A DNA stretch of 64,000 nt from Pseudopyrenochaeta lycopersici (GCA_003313425.1 NHZP01000033.1:62001-126000), one strand, 5' to 3'. Shown: positions 1-11,626, numbered from the stretch's first letter. The notes: generated by a model not told the origin, from the letters alone. Numbers and translations: made by a program.

Positions 1-11
1 TGACCATGGAG

Positions 12-1388
12 CTATTGCACCATTCCCTCGACAGTGCCGACCGGCCGCTCGACGATACTAATACATCCGTCGACGATACTCTTTCTTGCATCCTCGGAGC
101 TCACGTTCTGTCCTCCGAGGTACAAGAGCCATACCAATCTGCCGACGCGCTCATCTTTGACCTCACCCAGCCAGGTCGACTTGCCCATCTTCTCGCTCTT
201 GTCCTTGTGCACCATAGGCTGATATAAAGCACCCAATGGGCCTTGCTTGCTTCTAGATAGGATGATGACACTACCCTTTGGCGCCTTCCCCTTGCCCTGG
301 AAGAGATTCTTGAAGTCCTTCATCGCCAGGCCGAAGGATTCGTCCGAAAACTCGTTCTCATCGACAGGCTTTGGGAGAGCAACCGACTTGCTCTCAGCAG
401 CCTGCTGCCTCAACAATTCGGCCTGTTTCCTTCGCACTTCGTCGGTACGGGAAGCAATACCGCGCATCCAACCATCCTGGAGATGCTTGAAATCTGTACC
501 TCGGCATGGCACAACGCGGAAAGCCATATCGACGCCGCCTGCACCTTGTTGGCTAAGAATAGCTTCCCAGATTTGGTTGCTCTTTTCCCCATCAAGCAGC
601 GACTGGCGGAGGCCTTCTTTCTCGCCGGGGATGAGGGCAGAGGCCGTGGGATTCACAGTGTTGATGAGGTGATTTTGAAGAGTAGACAGGTCCGCAGTTT
701 TGACGTAGAGGCCAACAACGTACACTTGAACACGTAGAAATGATACCTTTCTTATACCAAGGCCGAGAAGAGTGTATTCAACGTCGCCAGTGATAGCGTC
801 AGGGCCAGTTGGGTTGGTCGGAAGGCGGATGGTGCGTGGGAAGTAGGGCACATAGGTGGTGCCCGTTTCTACAAGCTCGGTTGCATCCGCATCTGATGCT
901 TGTGGGTTCTCAGATGATGGTGGGGCGGCGATGACCTTGTCTCCGGCTGCAATAATAACCTTCTTTCCCTGGAACTCGTCTGCTGCCTTTCGAGGGGCAT
1001 CTGTCTTGGCTGGGGGGCCCACAATCATATCAACCACCCCTCGGCTGGGCTTCTCATCCTTGGTGCCATTCGTCTCTTCAGGTGGTGGGAGGTCCCAGAA
1101 TCGAACGAGGAACATGGGTGCAATCATGGACAGAGCAGCACCGAGAGCCAGCCAGTTGCGTCTCTTAATCGCTGCAGCCCGACGAATCGCCTCGGCGCGG
1201 TGCACTGAGACGAAATCTTCGTCTGACCGCGGGCCTTTGGGTCTTGATGCATTCTTGAGGACGGATTCTATGTCTGCCCTGGCGGAGCGGGAGCTGTGTC
1301 GCAGCGGTGGGTTCGACCGCAGAGGTGCTGATGGAGTGTTTAGGTAGCGGAAGAGCGGCCGCCGCGCGGCGAGTCGTATTGGTATCAT
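12..1388 (-). CDS. AIM18/AIM46-like mitochondrial protein with chalcone-isomerase-like fold
   Basis: A single exon encodes 458 aa, read from the ATG at 1388-1386 to TAG at 14-12. The frame stays open upstream, but the ATG at 1388 begins a basic, Ser/Arg-rich stretch (MIPIRLAARRPLFRYL) typical of a mitochondrial presequence, so I start there. One hydrophobic segment (about residues 78-97, NWLALGAALSMIAPMFLVRF) follows. The C-terminal region from about residue 180 (YVPYFPRTIRLP, then FLRVQVYVVGLYVKT) resembles the chalcone-isomerase-like domain of yeast Aim18/Aim46. Fungal members of that family are inner-membrane mitochondrial proteins and lack known isomerase activity. The gene is divergent from Nse3, with 209 bp between the two starts. 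Family assignment is firm; cellular role is poorly known. Confidence 0.85.
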   Translation of the reverse strand: MIPIRLAARRPLFRYLNTPSAPLRSNPPLRHSSRSARADIESVLKNASRPKGPRSDEDFVSVHRAEAIRRAAAIKRRNWLALGAALSMIAPMFLVRFWDLPPPEETNGTKDEKPSRGVVDMIVGPPAKTDAPRKAADEFQGKKVIIAAGDKVIAAPPSSENPQASDADATELVETGTTYVPYFPRTIRLPTNPTGPDAITGDVEYTLLGLGIRKVSFLRVQVYVVGLYVKTADLSTLQNHLINTVNPTASALIPGEKEGLRQSLLDGEKSNQIWEAILSQQGAGGVDMAFRVVPCRGTDFKHLQDGWMRGIASRTDEVRRKQAELLRQQAAESKSVALPKPVDENEFSDESFGLAMKDFKNLFQGKGKAPKGSVIILSRSKQGPLGALYQPMVHKDKSEKMGKSTWLGEVKDERVGRLVWLLYLGGQNVSSEDARKSIVDGCISIVERPVGTVEGMVQ

Positions 1389-1597
1389 GGCGGGCGCATC
1401 AATTCCAGTGGTGGTGACGGGGCTCGAGGTGGCATGAGAGGAGAAGCTTGGGCCACAGGCATGATGTCGTCGCCAAGCAGCACTTTTAGCGTGCTGGGGG
1501 CCGAGGCGCGCCCGACGCGTCGATGCAGCCAAAAGGCGGGCGGCGGGACTTGAGACGCTTTCTTGCCGTTCACCACCGGGGCCTCACGAGACACGAC
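1389..1597. promoter_or_regulatory. Shared divergent promoter, AIM18-like / Nse3
   Basis: A 209 bp GC-rich gap lies between two head-to-head start codons, so both promoters must overlap here. No TATA box is evident. Inference from layout only. Confidence 0.5.
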
Positions 1598-2669
1598 ATG
1601 GCTCCGAGAGCAGGCAGACGGCGAGCAGCGGCGGCCGAGGAAGATGAGCCCGCACCCACGCACACGCAGCGGAACCGGCGACGAGACGAGACGCCCGAGG
1701 CAGACGAGGATGACGTTATGGAGGAGAGTGTGCAAGAGAGCGGCAGCAGCGACATTGCGCAGCTTTCCAAAGGCCTCGTGCGATATGCGCTCTCCTGCGA
1801 ATACGCACGCAAACCCATCAAGCGTCAAGATGTCAACGAGAAAGGTGTGGGCCATTGCGGGAGCCGCACAGCATGGTGCTAATCATCTACGCAGTACTGG
1901 GGTCACATGCTCGTCTCTTCAAGGACGTTTTCTCCAGCGCCAACGCCCAGCTCATGGAGGTATTCGGCATGCACATGGTCGAATTGCCCAAAGCGGACAG
2001 AGTGACGGTGCGACAGAAGCGTGGTATGTCAGGCACTTGGGCGGAACCACGTCTCATCTAATCATGCCAGCTGCCGCGACATCTGACTCGCAAAGCAAGA
2101 CCAGCAGCATATGGATATTGCAGACGATGCTTCCCGAGCAGTATCGCCTGCCCCAAGTCATTGGACCCTCGCGGCCGCTCGACGACGGCCTCAGCAACAG
2201 AGAAGACGCGTACGTGGGCCTGTACACGATGGTAATTGCTCTCATCACAATATCTGGGGGCATGATGCCCGAAGGCAAGCTTGATCGCGCGCTGCGCCGC
2301 ATGAATGCCGACCAGAGCACACCCATGGGCAGCAAGGACAAGACACTGGCAGCTATGGTCAAAGACGGCTACATTGCCAGGATCAAGGACTCATCGAGCG
2401 GGGAGGAGGCGGTCGAGTACATTGTGGGACCGCGAGGCAAGGTCGAGGTCGGGCGCGACGGGGTGGCCAGGCTTGTGAGGGCTATGTATGGGGAGAGTGA
2501 GAGCCAGGAGGAGCTGGAGAAGCGGATCCAGAGGACGCTGGACGTGGCCGACGTGTATCAGGGCAGCGGCGGTGCGGCTGGTGAGGCTGCTGCTGCGGTG
2601 GCTGGGTCGCAGACCACAGCGCGGAAACGAGGGCGGCCCAGGAATGATGGCGACGGGGCATGGTACTAG
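1598..2669 (+). CDS. nse3: MAGE-domain protein, SMC5/6 complex subunit Nse3
   Basis: Three exons (1598-1844, 1895-2023, 2071-2669) encode 324 aa. Introns are 50 and 47 nt with GTGTGG/CAG and GTATGT/CAG ends, and the joins keep the frame (EK-VLGSHARLF and QKR-AAATSDS). After an acidic, low-complexity N-terminus, the MAGE homology region runs from about residue 55 to 270, with SKGLVRYALS, LFKDVFSSA, a conserved YVGLYTMVIALITISGG helix and a winged-helix segment ending near YIVGPRGKVEVG. Fungi carry a single MAGE protein, Nse3, which partners Nse1 and Nse4 in the SMC5/6 DNA-repair complex in the nucleus. The C-terminal tail has an AT-hook-like RKRGRPRN motif. Exon 3 ends with TAG. Confidence 0.88.
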
Positions 2670-2940
2670 TCAGAAATATATGTATGGGATACCGGGCGTG
2701 CATGTAGCCGTCTGGCGCCATTTGTCAGCGTGACCAGCGCAACGAGCAGAGTGGAGGAGAGGGCAGGTGGTGAGGGCTGGCTGCATGCAACCACCCCTCA
2801 AGCGCTTCTGCCCGCCAAGCCGAGAGATGGAACGGCTCCATTTTCCACAGCCAACCGCCGCCTTGCGAACTTTGTCCCCGTCCGTCTCCAGCGCTCGTCC
2901 TGCCGTCATTTTCACACGCAATAATTGGCCTGCCCGCGCC

Positions 2941-2967
2941 ATGAGTGCTTCCTGCCGCACCGCCTGA
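2941..2967 (+). promoter_or_regulatory. Short upstream ORF in the leader of the PHD-finger gene
   Basis: ATG AGT GCT then TGA gives an 8-codon reading frame (MSASCRTA) ending 41 nt before the Spp1 ATG at 3009 and out of frame with it. If the transcript starts upstream of 2941, as is plausible, ribosomes would meet this first. The rest of 2670-3008 holds the Nse3 3' end and the leader, with a (GAC)n run at about 2971-3000. Confidence 0.4.
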
Positions 2968-3008
2968 GCGACGACAGCGACGACGACGACGACGACGACA
3001 TCATCACC

Positions 3009-3630
3009 ATGAGCAGCATCAACTCTCTCCTCAACCACGGCCCTGCCGCCGCCGCCGCCGCCGCCGCTGCCACCGACGAGGACTCGACGGCGCAGACGAC
3101 AACCCTCGAGGCCGCCGACGCCCTCACCACCCTGGCCGCCCTGGGCAGTGGCCACCAGTATGCCCCGGCCCCGACGCGCGAGCTGCCCTCGCCCACTGCC
3201 TTTTCCACCGCGCCGCGCCGCTCCAGCAGCTTCGGCTCCCACCACGCGCCCGTCGAGCCCTCGCCGCCCCTCGACACCCCCCAAGCCCGCTCGCCGACGC
3301 TCGAGCAGTACCACCACGGCTCCAAGTCGCCCCAGGCGCACAAGCGCCGCCAGTCGCTCATGTCGCGCTCCTCGCCCGTCCCCGTCCTCGCCCCCATCCA
3401 GAACCTGTCGGCCGCCCTGCACGACCAGACGCGCGACGACCCGCGCTCCAGGGAAGGCAGTGAAGCCGCCAGAGACTCGCACATGCCCCAGCCCAGCGCC
3501 GCGAGCAGCAGCAGCACACCACACCCCATATCCACGGCCATTGCCCCTGCACACAGCAGCCACGCCCAACTACCCTCGCCCCAGCCCTTCATCAAGAACG
3601 AGCCCTCCGGCACGCCTCGAGAACACACTC

Positions 3631-3667
<37 letters not shown>

Positions 3668-5243
3668 TCCTCCTCTTGCTGCACCAACCGCCCGCCAAAA
3701 CTCAATCACCGACGACAGCCTGGACGCTGACGCACTCAAAGCCCTCGAGATTGCCAAGCAGAGCGACCTCGGTCTTCGTGCAAAGCGGAACGGCAGCGTC
3801 ACCGACAGCATTGCCTCTCCCGTCGAGTCCAACAAGCCGCAGCTGCCCTCAAAGAAGCGGCCCGCGCCATCGTCCACGCCAGCCGTCAAGAAGAAGGGCA
3901 CTGCAAAGGCCATGAAGCCGTCCAAGAAGCGCAAGATTGACCCAGACGACGCTTCTGCTGGACGCTCCGTCACCCCTACCTCTCGCCCCTCGAAACCAAA
4001 GAAAAAGGGCTCTCAAGCCGGCACACCAGCACTCGAATCCTCCCCCGCCCCCGACTACTCCTCACAAGCAGCGCCCTCGGACGACGACGGCGACTCCTCC
4101 GAAGACCACAATCTATACTGCATCTGCAAGAAGCCGGACAACCACAAGTGGATGATTGGATGCGATGGCGGCTGCGACGACTGGTTTCACGGCGACTGCG
4201 TCGACATGAAACAAGCGGACGAAGGCCTGGTGGATAGGTTCATCTGCCCGCTCTGCGAAGAAAATGGCAAGGGGAACACGACATGGAAGCCCATGTGTAG
4301 GCGGGACGGCTGTCGAAGACCCGCCAGGCTGACCAAGGACAAGGAAAGCAAGTACTGCTCGGACGATTGTGGCGTGCTTTTCATGTCTGAGCAGCTGCAA
4401 CGCACAGCAGGCGCGAGAGGCGCAAACGGGACCAGAGACAAGTCGAAGAAGAAGAAACGGACTGCCGACGGGGAACTCGGAGACGACGAAGAACCCACCC
4501 CGCTCGGCGGCGTACTACGAGCCAAGGACCTGAAGGCACTCGTGGATGCCTCACCAAACATCCAAGCCTTCAAGATTCTCGGCACCGGCGTCCTCTCCCC
4601 GCCTCAAACCGCATCTCCGACTCGGGCAACGTTTGGGGGCGTGCCCAACGGCGAGGACCTGGCTCTCACTGTTGGCGAAACCGAACGCCTTACCGCGCTA
4701 TACAACGAAAAGTCACAGCTGAAGGATAGACTGGAGGTGTTGAAAGACCGTGAGAAGTTTGTCAGTATGGCAAAAGAACAGGCGACCCGTGTTGCGGAGC
4801 GCGAAAAGATCAAAATGAAGGAATTCTGCGGCTACGATTCTCGATTGAGTTGGTCCGATGCCGAGTTCCTCCTCTGGCGGAGTAGCAAACACGGTCTTGC
4901 GGCTTTCAAGTTCAACACACTGTCGCCTACGCAGGAGCAAGTGCAGGCCATGCCGGCTGTCAACGGATCCGACTCAATGGCTGTCGAGGCCAAGGACAGT
5001 GTGTGTCTGAAGAAAAGATGTCCCAAGCACCCGCAGTGGCAGAAGCTCAATCTTCAGGACGCAAGATTTGAGGAGCTCGAGGTTGTGGAGGCGATCAGGG
5101 AGTGTGAGAAAGAAGAGCGGAGCGTCAGAGAAAGGGCCAGGCGGAGAGGGGCAAAGGATGGACTGGCAAAAGAGCTTACTGCTGGTGATGGTACTAAGGA
5201 GGAGAGACATCGAGAGGGTTGGGTTGAGGTAGTCTCGTCCTAA
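3009..5243 (+). CDS. PHD-finger protein, COMPASS (Set1 complex) subunit Spp1-like
   Basis: An intronless 744 aa protein. The frame is open back to 2925, but the first in-frame ATG is 3009. The N-terminal 360 residues are Ser/Pro/Ala-rich, with two polyalanine runs (about residues 12-20 and 207-218) and basic KKKRK patches that look like nuclear localisation signals. The PHD finger spans about 369-420 (YCICKKPD, then GCDGGCDDWFHGDC and FICPLCEE). A second Cys-rich module (about 430-465, CRRDGCRRPARL then KYCSDDCG) follows, and a C-terminal helical region contains CLKKRCPKHPQW. This PHD plus Cys-rich order matches fungal Spp1/CFP1 proteins, which read H3K4 methylation within the Set1 complex. 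Neighbour Nse3 is also nuclear but functionally unrelated. Confidence 0.82.
3632..3668 (+). repeat. Coding (GCT)n triplet repeat
   Basis: About ten tandem GCT codons encode polyalanine within the disordered N-terminus of the Spp1-like gene. A second, GCC-type run lies near 3040-3066. Pure triplet runs like this are prone to length variation. Confidence 0.85.
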
Positions 5244-5542
5244 GACGGGGCCCTTGTGGTTGGGGTTGTAGCAGATGATGTGAACTTTCTTGAAAGAACA
5301 AGGAGTATTAAAAACAAAACGACAAAAGGCTTGGATGAGGCATATACCCCGTTCCTTACACGAGTTGATATTGCTGGAAGGCGCTTTTGGAAACACAAAA
5401 AGGCGCGTCATGGGGCTTCGCCCCCCTCCTCGGTCTTTGCTATACTAGAAACATGCTAGGAGCAAACTTGGTAGTATGATTTTTTTTTTAATGATCTATT
5501 CAAAAACATTTCAAAGCATTTGTCATTTATGCCCGTCAAGTG

Positions 5543-7636
5543 CTATGCTCCATCTTCACCATTCAGCTTGATGCCCCTCTCAATCAGACCTTCCAGCCAG
5601 CCTGTGAATTCAGCCCTCATCTCCGCAGGCAACACATGACCCTGGCCCTTTACAAAATGCTTCTCTACCTCACCTGGCTGCCACACGTCCGCCTCTTGCT
5701 CCACACCCAACCAGTTCTCAGCCCCCGTCTTCCCCTCGCCTTTCTCCAACCCCCTCCACAACACCACCCCATGCGGGAATGTTATCATACGGTCCTGAGT
5801 GCCATGCACCACCATGATTCTGCTCTTGCCTACGCTTTTACCAAGCTGCTGTAGTTGCTCAGCGCTTTTATGGTGCCAGCCCGCCGCAATTGCTTGGAGG
5901 ATGAAGCCAGCCTTTTGAAATTGCTCAGGGCTTTGGCGTTTCCAGAGCTCATTAGCGGCGAAGCGGTCGCCATTGGTAGGAAAGGCTTGCTTGACAGGTT
6001 CCAGGGTGTCAGGAGCGTCAAGCCATGCTTGGGTATAGAGGTTCTTCTTCACGTTTTCAATCTGTGTGTCAATCGATTTAGGAATGAAGAGATTGGCGCG
6101 GTTCCACAGATTCTCTAAGAAGCCCTGAGTCAGTTAGAAGGTTTGATCGTGACTTGGTACTTGCTAGGGATGGCCCTGTCCTCAGAGCAGACCCAGTTCT
6201 ATTAAAAAAAAACCCCCCGCCCCCCCTCGAGTTTTACTCCAACATAGGCTTAGTTGCTTATTGTCCAGGGTTGCAGAGAGTGGCACGGGGATTATGATTT
6301 TAATGGAGATGACTATGCAGGCTCGTGGTGCAAGTTACTTGTGACTACATATGCAAAGGCTTGAGGGCATAAGGAGACGGGCGCTTACGGTAGTTCTGAA
6401 TAGACCAGAGGCCGTTGACACAAGCGAGAGCGTACATATACGGTCGGGAATGAGCACTGCCTAAATTGTCGTTAGCTCTTGATCGTGTAGATACAGGGCC
6501 GGAACTTTGCGGGGCGCCATGGTCGTGTTAGGTAGGTTCGAAACACGGCAAGGTCTAGGAAGAATTGTGAGGGCGGGGCGGGGCGGAGCGGAAGGCGGGT
6601 ACACCGTGGAGATTGCAGGGTGATGCTTGGTATCAGAACGGCAGAGGGAGTTTGATGCGCTTGGCACGTGTCGTCAGGGGGGTAGTATAATTAGTCGTCC
6701 GGGAGGTGTAGCATCCGTGATCCGAGAATGGAGAGACGCGCAAGTCGAGAGCATTGAGATCCTTTTGTGGGGAGAAAGTTGGACAGGGAGATTGATGGAC
6801 TCACCAACTCTTGCGCAATCATGCCGCCTGTGAAAGCCGATTCAGCGTTGGCGTAAATCTCAGGTGTGCAGTGGTACATGGATACTCACCCATGCTTATG
6901 CCAATGACGTGCAAGTCGCGTTTGCGCGTCCAGCCAAGATGATCGACGAGCTCAACGACATCCTTGGCCATTTCAGACGTCGAGTATCGGAACCTAGGTT
7001 TGTCCGAGTCGCCAATGCCCCGGTTGTCAAAGACGAGGGAGGAGTAGTGGTCGGCTTTGGTATGGGCAAAGTCCTTTGTTTGGCGCTGCCATGCATACTT
7101 CATGCCACCAAGGCCCATGATCCACTACATGGCGTTAGTAGATGGTGAGAAGTGTTCCAGGCTGCGGCCAGAAGCAGCGTGGTGATGCTCGGTGCCTGAT
7201 TGAATCAGGGCGGACAAGTGGATGTAGGGGGGGAGATGCAAGATAAGCACGCAGGCTCAGGAACATGAGACGTCAGACAAGAGGTTGAGACGGTCCATGC
7301 GACCGAAACGAAACAGTGACAGGAGCTCGCTACCGACACGCAGTGGAGGGAAGCCAGGCAGAAATTCGCTAGAAGGCTCGTCTGACAAATGATGGTGCAC
7401 AAAGAGCCATTTTGGGGGTGCAGGCTGTTTGGAAGCGAAGCCAAAAATGGAACGGCATCAGCGCAACTCACCAGCAGATGTCGAGGGCCATGGCCGTGAA
7501 TCTCGTAAGCAAGCTTTATCGGGCCGCCTCTGTCTTTGGCAACATGCACGTCGCCCTTGTGGTCAGGTTTGAGGTCCCAGATGGTGTGGTTGTATTCTGG
7601 GTGCTTGACCAGCTCGTCCGCGGTTAGTGGGGCCAT
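5543..7636 (-). CDS. Alpha/beta hydrolase fold protein
   Basis: Five exons (7636-7472, 7124-6890, 6827-6805, 6460-6389, 6124-5543) encode 358 aa. Joins are supported by splice consensus and unbroken family sequence: GPRHLL-WIMGLGG, HVIGISMG-GMIAQEL, AQEL-AVLIPDRIC and FRTT-GFLENLWNRA. The catalytic triad reads Ser132 in GISMGG, about Asp276 in HGTQD and about His328 in GQGH. The product is a cytosolic-looking hydrolase without signal peptide; substrate unknown. Exon 3 is only 23 nt and carries the glycine after the nucleophile elbow. Three of the four introns are 264-347 nt, long for this window, where most are 45-70 nt. The ATG at 7636 is the first that fits; an extra upstream exon cannot be excluded because the frame is open to 7879 and intron-like signals lie there. 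Confidence 0.85.
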
Positions 7637-8574
7637 GGGCTCGAGGTGGTGCCAGAAGGGCGACTTTGTATTAGCCCACGAGGATTTCAGTACTGGCACA
7701 GGCACGTTAGTACATGCGCTGCACCCTTGGGATGAGAAATCAAGGGCGCTTGCGATTGGCGATGCGGGGCTGCGACAAAGGTGGCGCAGCGGGCGGCAGA
7801 CGACAGTTGCGGGTGTGCGTTTTGTGGCTACTTGGGGTTGCTGGTCTTTTGGTAGGGCTGGGGGAGGGGGGGGGACCATGGCGCGTGTCCAGGTACACGA
7901 ATGCTGTGCGATGGAGCGTGTAAAGAAAAGGCGTACTCACACACACATACACACACACAAACTATTTGGGGATTCGCAAGGGCCCAGGTCAGGGAGAGCG
8001 GTTAGCGGCCGTTATTGGCAGTGCGCGCTGTGTGAGCAGGGCGAGGTTTGATATACCAGGTAGGATTCCTTCTCTGGCGCTGATTCCACTTGTGGAGCCT
8101 CGGATCTGTAGGGCAACGTGCAGGAACGTCATACAATCTAGTCTTCTTTGAGCCTCAGCTGTTGGTCGTTCTTTGACTAGCTGGACGGACGACCAGCGGA
8201 GCTTTTGAATTATTATTATTATTTTTGGGCTATTCTTACATGTAGTCGGCCGGCGATAGCTCTGAGCTGGCGGCTGCGAGCTCCCCTCATTCTTGCTGAT
8301 CGACTGCCCGCCATCGCCGCTGCCTCAGGTCCGCGTAGGCAGATGCCGCCGTCCAGCACCCCAAACAAGCTTCTGCCTCACCCGCTCGCTCGTCGCCGCG
8401 ATTCGATAGTCGGCTAGTCTGCGACAGTCATTCTCAAGTGCTGGGTGACGGCCTGCTCGGCAGCGTTTCACCTGGCCCCTCCGACTCCCGCACCGCAGTC
8501 TGGCTCCCACAAAACAACACTACGCCCCGTCGTCCCACGAGGGAGCCATTGCTCTGCACCAAAATCACCCCGCC
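7637..8574. promoter_or_regulatory. Divergent intergenic region with CA-rich microsatellite
   Basis: This 938 bp gap separates the hydrolase and Zn2Cys6 regulator starts. It contains a CA-rich microsatellite at about 7935-7957, an ATT-repeat at about 8208-8224 and pyrimidine-rich leader sequence near the regulator. No gene is visible. Confidence 0.5.
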
Positions 8575-11500
8575 ATGAATACCTCGTCGAGCGGCTTCTA
8601 TGTCCCTGGCCCGCCCATGATGAACCCGCCCCCGCGCCTCTTTGGCAGCGGCACCTTTGACCCCTCGCAAATGCCCGCCGGCGCCATGTTCGCCCACGAC
8701 GACATGGACGACCACGACGGATCAGACCCAAAGCGACGCCGGATTGCAAGGGTACTTATGCGCCGCCCGCATGGACAGTACAAGCTGACGCGCTGCAGGC
8801 TTGCGACATGTGCCGGAAGAAGAAGATCAAGTGTGACGGCAAAATGCCCCAATGCACCCACTGCCAGAACTACAAGACCGAGTGCATCTTCACCCAGGTG
8901 GAGAAGAAGCGCCAGCCGCCAAAGGGGTATGCACATCCCCCATCCCCCATCCCCCATCCCCCATCCTCCATCCTGTGCCACACCCCCCCAATCCCACCGC
9001 TAACCTCTGCGTAGCGCCAAGTACATTGAAGGCCTCGAGAACCGGCTCGCGCGGATGGAGTCACTGATGCGCTTGTCGGGCGTCCTCCCCGACGACGACG
9101 ATGGCAGCACTGACCTGGCCACTTTGGAGAAGCGTCTTGCAGACCGCGCAGGCCAGTCCACAACACCGAGACCGAGTGTAGACGACAGACGAGCCTCGGC
9201 CGTGCCCCAGACCGGACACTCGACAACCAACGGAACCCCCGTTCAACCCGCCCTGCCAAGCCCAAGAAGCGGTACCGCCACTCCAGAACTCAAAGATTCG
9301 GAGCCAGCAGATAAGGAGGAGGATGCTCTTGCTGAAATGATGTGCTCGCTGGTAACCAACAACTGCGGCGAGACAAGATACATCGGTCCGTCATTGTTAG
9401 CTTCCACTACTTCCATGCATCGCTAGCTAACCATTTGTCCAGGCTCCTCCTCAGGTTTCTCCATCTTCTCGCCCAAAGGCATACAATGGGTGAATGAAAA
9501 GACTGGTGACAACTCCTTCCGCGACATGATCTCCACTGCCGCCGTCGAAGATAACAAGTGGATCTCATGGCGTCCAGACGTATTCCAGGACATCTTCAAG
9601 CGCAGAGTCTACAAACAACTGCCCCCCAAACACGAGGCCCTGTCCCTGCTCAAGGACTACTTTGAGAATTTCAACTGCATGTTCCCCTTGTTCCACGAGC
9701 CCACCTTCATGCACCTTGTAGACAAGCACTACTCGAAGGACCCGTACGAAGGATCTGGCTGGTGGGCCAGTCTCAACGTCGCCTTGGCCTTTGCCCACCG
9801 TTTGCGCGTCATGAGCAATCTTGTACCAGCAGAGGAAGATGAAAAAGCCTGGCAGTACTTGAAGAATGCTATGAGCGTCATGGTCGAGCTCACAATGCGC
9901 AACACCGATCTGCTCAGCGTGCAGGCTCTATTGGGAATTGTAAGCAAAACCTTGCCAGACGCCCCATCATGTGACTGACGACCAAACAGGGGCTGTTTTT
10001 GCTCGGGACACCAAACCCCCAGCCGACCTATTTCTTCGTTGCGACCGCAATGAGACTTGCGCACAGCATTGGTCTGCATAAGAAGGGCGCAAATTTCAAT
10101 CTCAACACTGCCGAAGTAGAGCAGCGGAAGCGTGTGTTCTGGATCGCTTACATGCTGGACAAGGAGTGAGTCGTTGCCCTTCATAGCGGACTTGAGAGAA
10201 AAACATGCTAAGCCTCATTCCAGTATCTGCCTACGTTCCGGGAGACCCCCTATACAGGACGATGATGACATGAACGTAGAGCTACCTAGCGACGTCCCAG
10301 TGGACAATATTGGTAATATTCCGCTTGCTGATGGGAAAGGCACAATGAATCTGTTTCGACTCATGTGCACCTTCTCCGTCATCCAGAGTAAGGTGTACAA
10401 GGGCCTTTACTCTGTCAAGGCATCCAAGCAAACGGACGGTGAGCTTCTCAACACGATTGGCGAATTGGATAGAGAGCTAGAAGCTTGGAAAGACGACATA
10501 CCACTCGAGTTTCGACCCGAACACGACATCAAGGCGTCGCACACCCCACTCATTCTCCAGGTCGCCGTTTTGCACCTCGGCTACTACAATTGCCTCACCA
10601 CTATCCATCGTATGAGCGTGCACCACGGGTACTGGACAAGCCGTTTGTCAAACTTTGCCATTCAGGGGTTGAATGCGCGACCGCTCAACCCAAGAGTCTT
10701 CATGTCCGCTCAACTCTGTGTACAGGCGGCTCGTGCCTCGATCCATCTCTTGAAGTACATTCCAAAGGGCGATTTGTCATGCGTATGGCTGGTCATCTAC
10801 TTTCCCGTAACGGCACTCGTCACCCTCTTTGCAAACATCTTGCAGAACCCGCAAGACAGCAGATCACGCTCAGATTTGAAGCTGATGAAGTTGGTTGTCA
10901 ATTTCCTCAACATGCTCAATGATGATCAGGGTAGCGGTAGTGTAAAGCGAATGTGCACCGTCTGTGCTGAGTTTGAGCGCATTGCTACAATCGTGCTTGA
11001 AAAGACAGACCGAGAACATGCATCGCGGCGAAAGAGGAAGCAGGGCGATAGCGAACAGGACGCACAAATTGAAGCGACAGCGGCCGAACTCTTGTCAACA
11101 AGCCGCAATTCGCACCCGTCGCCTCAGCAAGTCACCACCCCACAGAACAACCCACCGTCCGAAGGCATGATCTTCAATCCCGATTTCCACGGCTTCAACG
11201 AGGTAAGTTTGTTGCTTATTTGAATCTCATAAACTGCTAACAAAGGGCTAGCCTTTCCCCTTCTCTCCGAATTTCACACATGCCTCGCTTCAGGCCAACT
11301 CACAAATGGGCCAATATGGCTCCCCTTCCATGACGGCGCAGATGCTCCAGCAACAACAAAGCTTACCCCTTACCACCGGGACCGATATGAACGGCATCAA
11401 TTCAAACATCAATGCCATGGGCATTGGCCAATTCGATCAAACGTTCAATAATGTTCCGCAAGATCTTTGGAAGATGCCCATGACGCTGGAGTGGGACTGG

Positions 11501-11626
11501 GCAGATATGACTGGCTACTCAGGATACGAAGATGGCATCAGTATGAACGGTGTCATGCCAGACTACTCGAACACCACCCACGGGACAAGCGAGTTCAACC
11601 AGGGCGCGATGAATGGTGGACGGTAA
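8575..11626 (+). CDS. Zn(II)2Cys6 fungal-specific transcription factor
   Basis: Seven exons (8575-8751, 8799-8926, 9015-9385, 9443-9939, 9990-10165, 10224-11202, 11252-11626) encode 900 aa; all six introns are 47-88 nt and GT-AG. The binuclear zinc cluster begins at residue 61 with C-X2-C-X6-C-X6-C-X2-C-X6-C spacing ([11 protein letters not shown], then [11 protein letters not shown]), followed by a coiled linker ([16 protein letters not shown]). The middle-homology fungal_trans domain covers about residues 280-640, with [12 protein letters not shown] and [21 protein letters not shown] as hallmarks. The C-terminus is Q/N/G-rich and could activate transcription. The protein is a nuclear DNA-binding regulator, probably recognising CGG triplets. 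I do not recognise a specific pathway. The divergent hydrolase is a possible but unproven target. Confidence 0.92.
8936..8975 (+). repeat. Intronic CCCATCC-type tandem repeat
   Basis: Intron 2 of the Zn2Cys6 gene contains about five imperfect 7 nt copies of CCCCCAT/CCCATCC. It lies between a clear GTATGC donor (8927) and a TAG acceptor (9014), so it does not disturb the reading frame. Confidence 0.75.

Noticed and set aside
2670..3973. Long minus-strand frames (299 and 353 codons) opposite the Spp1-like gene
   Set aside because: They are shadows of the GC-rich, repeat-rich coding strand, with Gly/Ala/Arg bias and no domain.
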